Below the pieces are notes generated by a model. The model did no database searches and was not told where the DNA came from. It saw only the letters and a program-made list of their open reading frames with translations. Of a stretch of DNA of 64,000 nucleotides, positions 34,508 to 47,853 are shown piece by piece (within the stretch, counting starts at the first letter, position 1; every line of letters begins with the position of its first letter). Source of the DNA: Rhizomucor pusillus (Eukaryota > Mucoromycota > Mucoromycetes > Mucorales > Lichtheimiaceae); contig FWWN02000704.1 in NCBI GenBank assembly GCA_900175165.2, positions 331,864-395,863 of the forward strand. Direction: 5' to 3'. Position numbers and translations under genes: made by a program.

Positions 34508-36155
34508 TTATGCAAAGGCGGGGATGCCAGTGATGGCCTTGCCCAAAATCAGAGCGTGGATGTCGTTTGTGCCCTCGTAGGTGTTGACAGCTTCCAAGTT
34601 GGCAGCGTGTCGGATGATGTGGTATTCGTCAGAGATACCGTTACCGCCCAACATGTCTCTGCAGTCGCGAGCAATCTGGAGTGCCTTGCCGCATGAGTTG
34701 CGCTTGATCATGGAAATCATTTCAGGGGCAACTTCGCCGGCATCCTTGAGCCGACCAACTTGTACGCATGCTTGGAGACCAATGGCGATCTAAACAAGCA
34801 AGTTAGCGTAAACTCTGGGCAGCTTCAATGGAAGAAATGTAACTCACCTCCGTGTGAGCATCAGCCATCTTCTTTTGGATCAACTGTCGGCTAGCAAGAG
34901 GTGCACCGAATTGCTTGCGTTCCAAAGTATATTCGCGAGCCTGGTTCAAGCAGAACTCGGCAGCCCCAAGCGCACCCCAAGCGATGCCGTAACGAGCATT
35001 GTTCAGGCAGCCAAAGGGTCCCTTGAGACCTTTGGCGCCGGGCAGCATGTTTTCGGCAGGAACCTCAACGTTGTCCATCATGATCATACCAGTAATGGAC
35101 GCACGAAGAGAGAATTTACCGTGAATAGCAGGGGCATCCAAACCAGCCATACCCTAAGTGCAAGGGCAATTAGTATACATCGCTTCTAGCATTTTGGTCT
35201 CTGCTTCCATTTTCTTTTCTTTACCTTTTCCAAGATGAAACCACGGATAGCTCCACCTTCATCCAAGTTCTTGGCCCAAACGACGAACACATCAGCAATG
35301 GGAGAGTTTGTGATCCAGGTCTTGCTGCCGTTCAAGACATAGTGGCCGTTAACTTTCTTGGCAGTAGTTTCCATACCAGCGGGATCCGAGCCGTGGTTGG
35401 GTTCCGTGAGACCAAAGCAACCAACGATGTTGCCCTTTGCTACTCAATGTAAGTAACATCTCGAAAAAAAGATAATCTCGATAACGACGACGTACCTAGT
35501 TCAGGAAGATATTTTTCCTTTTGAGCATCAGTGCCATAGGCATTAATAGGATGCATGACTAAAGACGATTGTACAGACATGGCAGATCGGTAACCGGAAT
35601 CGACTCTAATTCAATAATTAGTTCCATTCAATTTTGAACCGTGTCTTATTTGCTCTTTCTCGCTGCCATACCTTTCAACTTCACGGGCAGTAAGGCCATA
35701 TGCAACTGAGGATACGCCAGCACATCCGTAGCCATCAATGGTAGAACCAAGGAAGCCAAGTTCACCCATTTCATTCATAATTTCGCGATCGAATCCTAAA
35801 AATAAAATAGAGAGAATAAGCACATGCCTTTTCAAGTGCATTTTTTCCCACAATCACGCTGCTGCTTATGCGTACGTTCATGCCGGTAAGCCTCGAGGAC
35901 GCGAGGTTGCAGCTTCTCCTGGCAATAATCACGGGCTGCATCCCTGAATAATACAAAATGGTTAACAAATTTGCCACCACTTGGTCAAACACTAAGCAGA
36001 CTTGCGTACCTGACCATTCGCTCCTCATCGGTCAAGAGCTTGTCAAGGTTCAAAGGATCTTGCCAGTTGTACTTTGCAAGCGTGCTACCTGCACGCACAC
36101 CAATGCGAGGACGAGTAACGGTGTTGGAAACACGAAGGAATTGACGGGCGAGCAT
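34508..36155 (-). CDS. GCDH: Glutaryl-CoA dehydrogenase, mitochondrial
   Basis: FAD enzyme of lysine and tryptophan catabolism that converts glutaryl-CoA to crotonyl-CoA. Exons are 36155-36010, 35943-35876, 35795-35672, 35605-35496, 35439-35225, 35153-34848 and 34789-34508, giving 416 residues, close to the human enzyme. The Arg-rich N-terminus [21 protein letters not shown] is a mitochondrial presequence. Acyl-CoA dehydrogenase motifs are [53 protein letters not shown] and [18 protein letters not shown]. The catalytic Glu lies in [15 protein letters not shown]. The motif set, including [10 protein letters not shown] and the AITG end, matches GCDH rather than short- or medium-chain dehydrogenases. 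Confidence 0.95.
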
Positions 36156-36678
36156 TAGGGCAATGGCGGGTTGTCGTGGAATGGAACAAAGTGAGAAAGG
36201 TTTGACAAGTTCCTGCGCTTTTGCCTTCTTATATGCAGTCGGGTCGACTTGCCCTTCCCCACACTTTTTGCGGGCAGCGAGCTTGTTCTCGTGACCCAAC
36301 AGACAGAAACATCACCAAAGACTAAGTTGTGCCCCACTACTCTCCCTCTGCAACGTATAGCACACTCGTTTTATCCTTCATCAAATAACGTAAGTATATA
36401 CAAACATCTCGCTGCAAACTTTGATGATTCAACATTCGGGTTCTCGGATATTTCTTTACACGAGAATATAAGTTGCTTCGTAATACAGTTTTCAACATCA
36501 ACTCCGCTCAGAGATGCTCGTCGCAGGCTCAGAGATCAATTGTTGTTAAAATGCATGTTGTTGCTTATATTTCATGAATAATGCAATAAAACACATAATG
36601 GCAGAAAAATAGCAGTAAAAAAGGTAGTCATGATATACAAGATCAACGTGATAATGCGACAATTGATAGCAAATCGTG
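36156..36678. other. Intergenic region with no supported gene
   Basis: Promoter of GCDH and 3' flank of the WG-tailed kinase, both minus strand. No further signal seen. Confidence 0.45.
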
Positions 36679-38904
36679 TTACCGAGATCTCCTTGGGTAG
36701 TCTCGTCGAGAAGGAATCGTATCATGTCCACTGCCAGCAGCCTTGTCTGCTCCTCTTGATGTTTGATTGTGGTGTCCTTTACTACTATCTTTCACAGTCC
36801 ACCCATCTCCATCTTGATTGGCTACCCAAACGCCTCCGTAGTCCTGGGAATCCCACGCATTTGATGTTGTACCACTGCTATCTCGATGTGCTTCCGGCTT
36901 TTTCCTCCTTCGATCGTTTGGAACGGAAGTTTGTTTTCGCTGCTGCTGTGAACGGTCTCCTGAAGGTCTGTTGCTGCGACCCTTCGGCGGCGGCCACGTA
37001 TCGGACATAAATTTACTCTTATCGACTCGGCGCCATGATGCATTGGCGCCGCCGCCGCCGCCACCACCCCCACTGACTTGTTTCCATTGGTCATCAGCGT
37101 GGGTCGTTGATCCCCAGCCCTCTATGCCTGCTTTGCGCCATTGATCCCCTGCTGCTGTCTGCGACGTTGCGTTTATTGAAGTCCAATTTGGCTGATTTGA
37201 AGAACCCCATCCTTCAGCGTCCTTGCTATCCCAAGTGGATCCCCAGGTATCCTGTTCGTGATCTGTCGCCTGTCCCCACGATATGTTTGGTTGATCTTCT
37301 CCCCACGATCGCGTCGTGACATTCTGATCTTCTGGCTTTTTGGTATCCCAATCAATATCCGGCTCCCAGGGCGCTTCATCTCGCTTGTAGGTATACCATC
37401 CAACACGCCCTTCCTGAAGTTTCATTTTCGCAAGTACTTCTTTGAATGACGAGCCTGATGAATCCACTTCTTGCACTTCCTGCGTCGTCGTCGTCGTCTC
37501 TTCCTGTATCTGCTGGAATTTTTGCTCCAGTTCTTCCTTTTCTTTTTCTTGTTTCTCGTTCCTTTCGCTGTACATATCGGGATTTACGACATCCTGGCGT
37601 ACGGTATCTCCTCCGAATGGAGAGCGAGTCGGTTCCGAGTATTTGCCGCCAGGCAGAGAACCACTGAGTAGCCGCTTCATATATGCATAGTCTGGATCTT
37701 CTTGGAACCGCAATCTCTTTGTATATTCAACAAAATTGACAATACCAACCGGGTGACCTGCACACAAGTCGCTCATGAATGTATCCCGTTTCATTGTTCG
37801 CATTCGATCCCAGCCTGCTTTAGAATTGCGTGCCTGAATACCGCTCCACGGCAACGATCCTAGTAACAAGTCGAGAATAATATAAGCTAGTCCTTCCAAA
37901 TCGTCTCTTCTCGCATGCATTCTTCCATTGTGTACATTGACGGATGCATAACGTGCCGTTCCGATCTTGTTTCTATGCTTTCGTTTACCCTCCGGTATCG
38001 GCTCTCCAGTTTCCTTGTCGCGCCACCAAGTTGCTAGCCCAAAATCGACAATGTGTAGTTTGGCCTCTCCCCATTGATCAAAAACTTCACGACAAGTCGG
38101 GTATTTGTATGTAAAATGTGGCATATCTCCATCCATGCGGACCATCTCACTATCCAATAATCGGCAGGAGCTGTCAAAGAGAAAGTTGTCTGGTTTCATG
38201 TCACGAAACACGAGTCCTCGATTGTGAACGTGTTCCATAATATCCACCTATACAACCTTATCTATAAGATCAACAGAAAATCGCATGAAATGTCTGGTAA
38301 AGTTATCGTACCATCTGACATCCAAGATCCACGATATCTTCTAGTGAAAAGCATTTTACGCTTTGCCGCAATTCCTTTAGACTCGGGCCCAAAAGATCAA
38401 GTACGAGACAATTGAAATCCTTGTGCTCGCCATACCAATGGCACCGCGGTATACCGGCTACATCAGATCCATCCATTGGTTAAAGTTTTCCAATGTAATG
38501 CGTTTCCACGTTCACTCCCTACCCCCTCCAGCAAGTAATTCGTAAAATTCATATTCTCGTTCAAGCTGCGGATGACGCATTTTTTTAGACTCGCGCTTAA
38601 TAGCATATTGTGCACCAGTCTTGACATCTTCCGCTATATTTGTTGCGTCAAAGGATGTTGTATAACAAGCAGGTCGCAACGCTTTCTATATACCGAGAAA
38701 AACTTCGCCAAATGATCCCTCGCCAATCTTCCAAAGAACGTGCCATCGTTCAGCGATTACGACAGTTCGGCTGGATTCGCTTAGCTCGGAACTGAGGGAG
38801 GAGGCGGCAGCGGGTTGCTGATCTAGCGACGGCGACGTGTTTGGAACAGCGCGTGGTTCCGTTCTTGCTGGCGCTTGATTGAGGTACGACGACGCCGTTG
38901 ACAT
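36679..38904 (-). CDS. CK1-family protein kinase with long Trp-Gly-rich C-terminal tail
   Basis: Exons 38904-38694, 38633-38523, 38457-38312 and 38247-36679 give 678 residues. A Ser/Ala-rich N-terminus leads to a kinase domain with IGEGSFGEVFLG and YAIKRESK (catalytic Lys). Then come HWYGEHKDFNCLVLDLLGPSL, FRDMKPDNFLF, VDFGLATWWRD, IGTARYASVNVHNGRMHARRDDLEGLAY and RLRFQEDPDYAYMKRLL. Catalytic Lys, HRD-type Asp and DFG are all present, although the HRD His is Phe. The sequence is a divergent CK1, different from the delta-type gene at 15.4 kb. The last ~250 residues are disordered and Trp-rich: SWGEDQ, SWGQA, TWGSTWDS, EGWGSS and EGWGSTT, plus a run of eight Gly. No prenylation or Cys-pair tail is present. 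Its role is unknown. Confidence 0.85.
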
Positions 38905-40235
38905 TAACTAGCGAAGGGAAAATAGACAGAGAGAATATCGCACACACAAGAGTTAAGAAAGGTAGTAACGGTTGGTTGGCAGGATGTGCGAAAACCTTAT
39001 TCCCCCAGTCAACTGACATTTTCCGCACTTCGGACCTGCAGAAATGATTCACAGCAGGTTGTCGAGCTGGTCAAGTTATCTACTTTTCAAATTTGCTGCA
39101 CAACAAAAGATATATACTCAAATGGGGTTATGACTCTTATTTATAGGTAATCCACAGAGCTTTTGTATCAAATCAAAAAGATGGTTTGGATATATTTATA
39201 GAATTATTCAGTTTAAATTAATATAATAAAGTGAACTTGCTTTACTTTCATAAACCTCCATTCTCTGGCGGTTTTGCATCCGCTTCGCTACTACAAGCAC
39301 AGCTCCGTCGAATTCAAGTTTACTCTAGCCGGCGATGGAGGGAGTACACCATCGAAATGGTATAAATGAATCAATTGTGGAACTTCTTGAAATGTAGGAA
39401 GGATTTGAGTGAGAAAACGAGATTAAAACTACTGTGAATGTAATAAGAAACATGCACAAAAAAGCAGAACATCTATGTTCATGCATCAACCACCCGCGGC
39501 ACATATCCCTTCCCTTCCTTCCTCTTTCAACACGCATTTTCCTCAAAGAAAAGAAAGCAACACTAATAACAATCGTCTGACATGAGATATTAGTCTGCAT
39601 GCAGAAAAGGTATTGACTATTTTACTTCGATCTGATGCTCTATTTGAAAGCAGAGAAGCGTAAAGACCGTTGTATCATCCAAAGGCTTTGTATTCCTCCA
39701 TGCACTCATAGTTGGCTACACATAGCTTGTAACATTTTCTGCTCCAAGAATACCCAGCTAGATGGGCATCTCTTATGCTGTGTATGCTCGGATACTTTTT
39801 CGCTGATGGAAATGTCGTGTGGTTTTCATCGAGGCACACTGCAGGACATACGACTGCGATTCGAAGGCCAAGGGTTCCTGGTATGGCTTAGAGATGAACT
39901 ACTCAGTGAAGACTTCGATACCATGAGAATGGCACCGGGCGCCCTATCTTTGTGTTATGACTATGTAGCAATCGCTGGTTAATATTGCGTTGCTCCAAGA
40001 ATCTCTGGGATTGACGCAGGACAATACAGAAGAAATATCGTCGTCGAGATCTTGCAGGAAACCCAAAATTCAGGAACCATAACGGGAAGGTGGCTTGGCA
40101 ACCAGATTGGGGAAGACGAATGACAGCCCTGGCCAGATACTTCTTGTTCTTTTCGAAACACAACAAAATGTTCTCTAGGGCGCAAAGGTATAATTCCGAG
40201 TTTAGTCTCTGAAAAAAGCAGAATATGATATTTAT
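38905..40235. other. Intergenic region containing one copy of a dispersed repeat
   Basis: Promoter of the WG-tailed kinase (minus) and of the first OXA1 gene (plus). Holds repeat copy 1 (39225-39323). An open stretch at 39635-39982 on the plus strand shows no known family. Confidence 0.45.
39225..39323 (+). repeat. Dispersed ~95-bp repeat, copy 1
   Basis: Shares long identical words with 53709-53803 and 59968-60064, for example CATAAACCTCCATTCTC, GGCGGTTTTGCATCCGCTTC and CCGTCGAATTC. It begins AATAAA and ends near AAGTTTACT, so the ends are inverted-repeat-like but eroded. This is the most diverged of the three copies. Confidence 0.85.
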
Positions 40236-41265
40236 ATGGCCCCTAGGACCATCAGGTTGGTGCGGCATATTACTCCACAACGACGTTTCCCAGCAGCATC
40301 GTTCTTGCAAAGCCAACATGCTATGCAACCTGTCAGCGTTATTGTCCCTATCACCCACCGCAACTTTTCAAGCGAAACCATCGGCAGCAGCAGCAGCAAC
40401 AACGCCGTATTCGAACCGGTCAGCAGCAGCGTAGCACAAACAGCCGTAGCTCAAATTGGTGACCTAAAAGCAATGGGACTTTGTAGCTTTACTCCTGTGG
40501 GGGCACTGGAAGCATTTCTGGAAGCCATTAATGTAACCACCGGATTACCGTGGTGGGGTACCATTGCCGCAACAACGATACTTGTTCGCTTTGCACTCCT
40601 GCCCATTGTTGTCCGGGTACAGCGCAACGCAGCCGCTCTGCAGGCCTTAAATCCTCAAGTGAACGAACATATGGCACAGATCCAGGCAGCTCAACTGACA
40701 GGTGACGTTGATGCCGTCCGACAACAATCCCAAGAATTGCAAGCACTGTTTAAAAAGAACAACTGCCATCCCTTCTTGTCGTTCACACTGCCGCTAGTCC
40801 AAATGCCCGTCATGGTGTCCTTCTTTATGGCGCTGAAATCCATGTCTGAACTGCCCGTACCAGGATTCCAAACAGGTGGATTGGCATGGTTCGCTGATCT
40901 CGCCGTATCCGATCCATACTATGTCTTGCCGTTCATCAGCGGTGCCAGTATGCTGAGCATCATGGAAACCGCGAGCCGAGAAGCCACTGCAACGTCGCCG
41001 GCTGCTGCTACAAACCCGCAACTTCAGAAAAAGATGAAAAACTTGTTCCGGCTCTTGGCCGTTGCAACCGTACCATTCACTGCGTGGATGCCAAGTGTAA
41101 GTTTTTTTGAGCAACATTAGTCGAGAATTTAAACTCATTCTTCTTCAATAGTCTGTTTTCGTGTACTGGATCACTTCAAACGCGTTCTCGCTGTGTCAAG
41201 TATACGCTCTTCGAAATCCTGCCGTTAGAAAAGCTTTAAAGATACCCATTGTCAAAAAGGATTAA
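40236..41265 (+). CDS. OXA1/YidC-family mitochondrial membrane insertase, copy 1
   Basis: Inserts mitochondrially and nuclear-encoded proteins into the inner membrane. Exons 40236-41096 and 41152-41265 give 324 residues. The N-terminus ([18 protein letters not shown]) is Arg-rich and acid-free, a mitochondrial presequence ending near HRNFSSE. The insertase core starts [18 protein letters not shown], followed by [25 protein letters not shown], the cytosolic-loop-equivalent coiled helix, [28 protein letters not shown] and [17 protein letters not shown] last helices. It ends [11 protein letters not shown], with no long C-terminal ribosome-binding helix. The neighbour at 41411 is a close paralogue with the same intron position. 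Confidence 0.92.
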
Positions 41266-41410
41266 AAAAAGAGAAAAGCTGTTGATTCGTTTGACCTTTT
41301 CAGTGCTCCTTTCTTTGCCTTTTATGTAAAGTGGCTTTGCGCGCTCAGTTTCCGTCCCTGGCAGCTTATGTGGTTTGATAACCTTGTCTTCTCCTCTCTA
41401 TACACACCCA

Positions 41411-42691
41411 ATGAACGCCGCTAGCAAACTGTTAAGGCCACAAAGGTATGCATATACTGTAGAAATATCGAGTGTAGTAGCGTGTTGCTTACCAGGGCCG
41501 GAGAATAGCATTCGCTTTCTTAGAGCACCTTTAGTGGTATGGGATGGCAACAAATGTCTTTATATTCATTCAACTAATTGTTGAATTGCCGTTAGCGCTC
41601 GCCATTGGCACAGAGAGCACTACAGCGTCCCGGATATACGGCAACGATAGTTCTACAACATCGGCGATATACGACAGAGAACGTATCCGAAAAAGCAACT
41701 AGTGCGGCAAATGCATTGACGGAAAGCACGAATCAGGTAGCAGCACAGATTGGCGACTTTAAGGCGATGGGCCTATGTAACTTTACGCCGGTTGGTGGAT
41801 TGGAAGCATTTTTGGAAGCGATCAATGTATACACAGGCCTTCCGTGGTGGGGCACCATTGTCAGTGCTACGGTGCTTATTCGACTTGCGTTGATGCCGGT
41901 TGTCGTGAAGATCCAGCGCAACAACGCCGCCTTACGAAACATTTCGCCCGAAGTAGGTCGATTGACGGATAGCTTGAAGCAGGCACAGGCGAGCGGCGAC
42001 TCGGTGGCTGTTGCGCAACTTTCCAACGATCTTCGTCGATTGTTCCAAAAGAACAACTGCCACCCGTTAAAATCATTGGGTATGCCCTTGCTGCAGATGC
42101 CTGTCATGGTTTCATTCTTTTTGGCTCTGCGAGCCATGTCTGAGCTGCCTGTGCCCGGATTGCAAGACGGAGGTTTAGCATGGTTCACAGACTTGACCGC
42201 CAAAGACCCCTGCTATGCTCTGCCGGCACTCTCGGCAGGTGCCATGTTGGCAGTTTTGGAAGCTGGCGGTGAAGTCGGCGCTACAAGCACTCAGGCACAA
42301 AGTATGAAGAATGTGTTCCGATTCATCACCGTTGCTATGATCCCTGCTACCGCATGGATGCCAAGCGTAAGTTGATCGAGAGAATCGTTGTTGAAAAAAG
42401 ACAAAACCAATCTTATCTATCTATCTGTAGTCTGTGTTTGTCTACTGGTTGACATCCAACATATTTTCGATTGGCCAGGTGCTCATGCTCAAGAGCCCAT
42501 CCATCCGACGAGCATTGAAGATACCCGCGATAGACCCGAATGTTGCCAAGCAGCAAGGTCCGGCCAAATCCTTCCGTGAAAACTGGAAGGAGCAATGGGC
42601 ACATCAAGAGAAATTGGAGAAGGAGCGTGTCCTGCGAGAGCGACAGCGGGCTGCAGCGCTGGCACGAAGACAGTCCAAACGCCGTTTCTAA
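41411..42691 (+). CDS. OXA1/YidC-family mitochondrial membrane insertase, copy 2
   Basis: Tandem paralogue of the previous gene, 364 residues. Exons are 41411-41445, 41509-41536, 41596-42366 and 42429+2 (42431)-42691. The first two short exons rebuild a basic presequence (MNAASKLLRPQ, SIRFLRAPLV, RSPLAQRALQ). The core repeats the family blocks [70 protein letters not shown] and PATAWMPS. Unlike copy 1 it has a ~45-residue basic, helical C-terminal tail (FRENWKEQWAHQEKLEKERVLRERQ). That is the kind of tail through which Oxa1 binds mitochondrial ribosomes. The downstream intron falls at the same place as in copy 1, right after WMPS. Confidence 0.92.
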
Positions 42692-43249
42692 GTAGAATCA
42701 TCTGCTACTATTAATCACGATTCGTTCAACTCCCCCTCCATGTCACATACATAGAAGAGAATGCCCCCAAAGTATTGCTGCATACATGTGTTGTTGTTTG
42801 TAATAAACTGATCGGCTGCTTTGTCGGGATGTTTTGCTGTTACTGAAAATATTACTTGTAGAATTCCAAGAAGCCAACGAAAATCGCTGCCTTGTGCTCA
42901 GGGCCACACGTTGTCGTACATAAACGTCGATCCGTTGGGAACAAGGTTCAATGCATCAATGAATGACAGCAGGCTACAAGGGTCTATCTTCTTGTCTAAT
43001 CGATACTTTATTTCAAAACGATAAGATTTCCAGAAAGAAAAAAAGTAAGAAGAGAGAAACAAATGAGGGGCGGCAAGATAATCGAGAAGAATGGAATACC
43101 TCGCTCACTCCCTACAATTGTCTTTTTGTACAATGGAGAGAGAATAGAGAGAGCGTGTGTGTGTGTGGAGTGTGGGACAGCAATACAACAAACAAAGAAG
43201 AGAAAGATTACAATGATTGCGATGCATTTATAAAAGAACAAGAAAGTTT
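42692..43249. other. Intergenic region with GA and GT simple repeats
   Basis: Convergent 3' flanks of OXA1 copy 2 and the double-psi barrel gene. A purine/GT microsatellite-like stretch (GAGAGAGAATAGAGAG then GTGTGTGTGTG) lies at about 43135-43168. No gene seen. Confidence 0.5.
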
Positions 43250-43801
43250 TTAGACTTCGTGCCAGGTGATGGTTGCGATACCAATGTCAAAGTCACCGAT
43301 AACTTTCTTGAAAACCTTTGGAGTGAGGTCCTATAGCGACATATTGTTAAATTTTGTCGATGCAGAAACGGTCAAAAAGCAAGAACTTACCAAGGAGTTC
43401 TTGCCACAGCCAGGGCAGGCATCGTTGACCTTGACGATAGCAGAACCGTTGGGGCCCTTGACCTTCAACTTTTTGCCACACCACTTGCTCTTTCTGTTCA
43501 TGTTGCCGTATTGCTTAGCGTTCATGGCAACAATCATGGATTCAGAGTTCTCCTTGGGACCGCAAGCGCCGTAGATACCGCCTTCCTGCTCAGGAATGAA
43601 CCAGGTGCCTTTACCCTTGTAGGTTCTGGCGCGCTTGACGAGGCTGCGCTTCTCAGGGAGGTTGACGTTGGCGGTAGCATCGGTTGTCTCGAGGAGCGAA
43701 TTGTCTTGACCGATTTCGGCTTCGACGGGGGCAGCGAATGCTGTCACGGACAGCAATGCCCAGATAGCGACGAACAACAAGGCGAGTTGGCGACGAAACA
43801 T
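43250..43801 (-). CDS. Secreted double-psi beta-barrel (RlpA/expansin-like) protein
   Basis: Exons 43801-43391 and 43330-43250 give 163 residues. The signal peptide is MFRRQLALLFVAIWALLSVTAFA. A pro-region follows with two KR dipeptides (PEKRSLVKRART), likely Kex2 sites. The mature domain has GKGTWFIPEQEGGIYGACG, then MIVAMNAKQYG, CGKKLKVKGPNGSAIVKVNDACPGCG and LDLTPKVFKKVIGDFDIG. This is the DPBB pattern (YGACG... VKVxDxCPxC... DLTPxxF) of fungal expansin-like, RlpA and barwin proteins. There is no C-terminal carbohydrate-binding module. Such proteins are usually cell-wall associated or secreted; no enzymatic activity can be claimed. Confidence 0.9.
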
Positions 43802-46562
43802 AATGACTGGAAAGGGTGCGAACGACCAGCGTCTGGTTGCTAGAAAAATTTCTCTGTTGTAAGAAAAGAAAGGCTCAAGAATTCAGCGATTGAGTCGCCA
43901 AAAGAGAGAAAGGGATTGGGTTTGGGGAGACAGAAAGAACAGAGTTAAAAGAGGGTGGGTGGTGTCTTTTAAAGACGTTTTGAATTGCAACATTGTGATG
44001 TAGAGCAAACCCCGTTCATGGCGACACAAGATATATTGCGACAGCCGAAAACAGCACAGTATTTTCCTTTTTCCGAGCTAAAATTCGTAGGCGCTGCTGC
44101 TTTTATTATTATCTTTCCGGACAGCCACCCTCGGCAGGTTTTGTTTGTGTGCACAGCGTTGCTTACATTGAGTGCCAGACAACTGAATACGTATCATGAC
44201 GCCCGCGGGTCTGGTGGGCTGCTGCTACTGCCCTTATTTTGTTGAACGTGGCACCAGGAAAGATGCATCCGCGCTAAAATCAAAGACATACAGCGGTTCC
44301 AAGTTCCACCCTGCTAATGCCCAAAAATGGTTCATTTGGTGCCTGAATCCCAGGGTTGCAATATAAAGTAGTCTAGAAGCACTAGACTGCTCGACTAAAT
44401 ATTCTTACCACCACCGCGCCGCTGCTGCTCGACATTTTTGATGACAACCGCATCAATGTTGATAACAAAGGCCTCGCGCGTCGGAATATATGGGAGCAGT
44501 CCGACATTGCCTGTTTTCCAAAACAAGATGGGATCCCGGGCACATGCAATTAACATCATGGCCTTTTGAAAATTTTTCAATTGCGCCTCACGTATCCCAA
44601 TCCAGGAACTTTCGAAAAACACTATAATTATGCCTCCTGCTATATAAGGCCAGGCCTAAAATGTGAACGTGCCAACCACCTGCGTCTCTCTTATATTAAA
44701 ATCCCATTGTGGTTGCTGCTGCAGCAGCAGCTTCTTATTTCTTTTCATACATTGAATTAGCACGAGTAGGGGTGAGAATTTTTCATGCATCTTTTGAAGC
44801 CTATAAATATGCAGCAACGAACGTGAAGCAAAAAATCTGGCCAGAAATAATACTTCAACTCCCCTTTTCCACGTTGCCCTCAGCCTCACCGATGGCTTCT
44901 TAATTCACTGTGACATTTTTGTGTAAACAGAACTGCCTATACTTTCTCCGGCGGCGCGCCGAAGCTACTAGAAAGCTATAACATGCAGTAGTCTGCATGC
45001 GATCCTGGCTGACCATCCGCGGTTGATCCGCAGTAAATGACGACGACACTGATATCAAGATTAATAAATGGAACTTTCGGATGAAACATGGAAGGAAACA
45101 ATGTGGATTCGCCAAGAAGAAGAAAATACGGCAAGTCAGATATTGACCGCTACTATACACGCCCCCGCATCGTGCACAAATTGTTCTATGCCAAAACAAA
45201 ATCGTGCATCTCCACTCACCCCGCGAGCCTGCTACTCTGCTATCTTGCTGGGAAGCTGCAGGACCGTCTCGAGTGTGAGCGTCCAAGGAAGAGAAAATAA
45301 TAATAATGATAGTAGCTCGTGTATATGATAGAATTTTCTGAGCCCCAGTCGACACTCAAGTCTAGCCCCTGCTCCAGCTGTGCCCATCATTCTTCTTCAT
45401 AATTGTTAATCGGATGATGAACAACCTTATTTCGAGCAGCATCCTCTTGAGTCGCAAGGAAACCAGAGGACAGGGTTCCCGTTCCATTGCGAGATATAGC
45501 AATGGAACGAACCGATCAAGTCGTCACCGATGCATAGCATGTACTTGGGCAGCGTATGATCAGGGACCTCAAGGCGCATCTTGTCACACCACAGCAGCAG
45601 TAACTCGCTCACGTATATCCGCGCAAATCGATCGCAACGATGGGCCAATACCACCGCTGCCATCAAGGATATAAACAAAAGAATACGCTTACATTCAAAA
45701 ATGCACTTGCAAATATTATCATCATTTTCAACAACACCGTGCAAGTGCGTCTCCATCGGCAAAATTTGGTTCTGTAAGCTATCATGTATCCTAGGAAATG
45801 TGCTACCTATAGTCAATGGAAGATCTTGACACTTCAGCCATATGAAGAAAGCTACATACATATCCTTGGCTAGTCATTTACAAGTAGATCGTATTTTTCA
45901 GAGAGAGAGCTTAAAAAAATACGAGCACATACAGTTTGTCGGGGGCAAGCGATACTTACATAGGCATACCATAGACTAGACAATTCGCCTAGCTTTTATC
46001 GATGAACTGGCAACATTGTCGACTGCTTGCTCATGCATCATATGAGAGGAGTCTCCTGTACCTTAGCAACATCGACTTTATATAGCCATGTGTGAGTTTG
46101 TGAGTTAATGCCGCCGCATTTGGCAGTCGGAGACAAAGTCTCAAGTTCAAAAGAGTCTGCCTTTCTCCCGAATCACTTAGCATTATTGTGATAGACTTCA
46201 GTGAGGATCTTTACTGACCAGCAATGTTCCATAAAATCTTTGCAGCTTATCTCTCAAGCGACCAAAGTGAATTTTAGATATCCGCCGGCGAAATATCGAC
46301 CAATTGCAACTAATCTAAATGCCACAAAAGCAGTAGTACCTCATACAAATTTATTTTACGCAATCTATAGTTTGTATGCTCTTGGATTATCCTTCACAAC
46401 AAATGCATGAAATGCACGTTAAATTTATAATGAGCAGAACAACGAGGGAGGGAGAGATATTGTGGTGGCATGGATATGTGTGCGAGAATATATGTGCGTG
46501 TGTGTATATAAAAAATGCTGCGAAGCAAATACAGTCGAAGAAAACTGGGATGGATTCGCATC
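43802..46562. other. Long intergenic region with no firm gene
   Basis: The 5' part is the promoter of the secreted double-psi barrel gene (minus), with a TTTAAAA word near 43970. Two minus-strand open stretches look protein-like but could not be joined into models: about 44398-44622 (LIACARDPILFWKTGNVG) and 45427-45861 (144 codons, with LELLLLWCDKMRLEVPD-type sequence). I assign no function to either. Low-complexity TG/TA runs lie near 46480-46510. Confidence 0.35.

Positions 46563-47853
<1,291 letters not shown>

Noticed and set aside
37442..37690. Plus-strand open frames rich in Ser/Cys/Phe inside the WG-tailed kinase gene
   Set aside because: They are antisense shadows of the low-complexity Glu/Gln/Asp-rich kinase tail.
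36679..38904. Assignment of the second kinase as Yck-type casein kinase
   Set aside because: There is no C-terminal Cys pair for palmitoylation; the tail is WG-rich and the kinase core is divergent.
44398..44622. 75-codon minus-strand open frame with ACARDPILFWKTGN
   Set aside because: Protein-like in places, but no start context, splice partner or known family was found, so it is not called as a gene.
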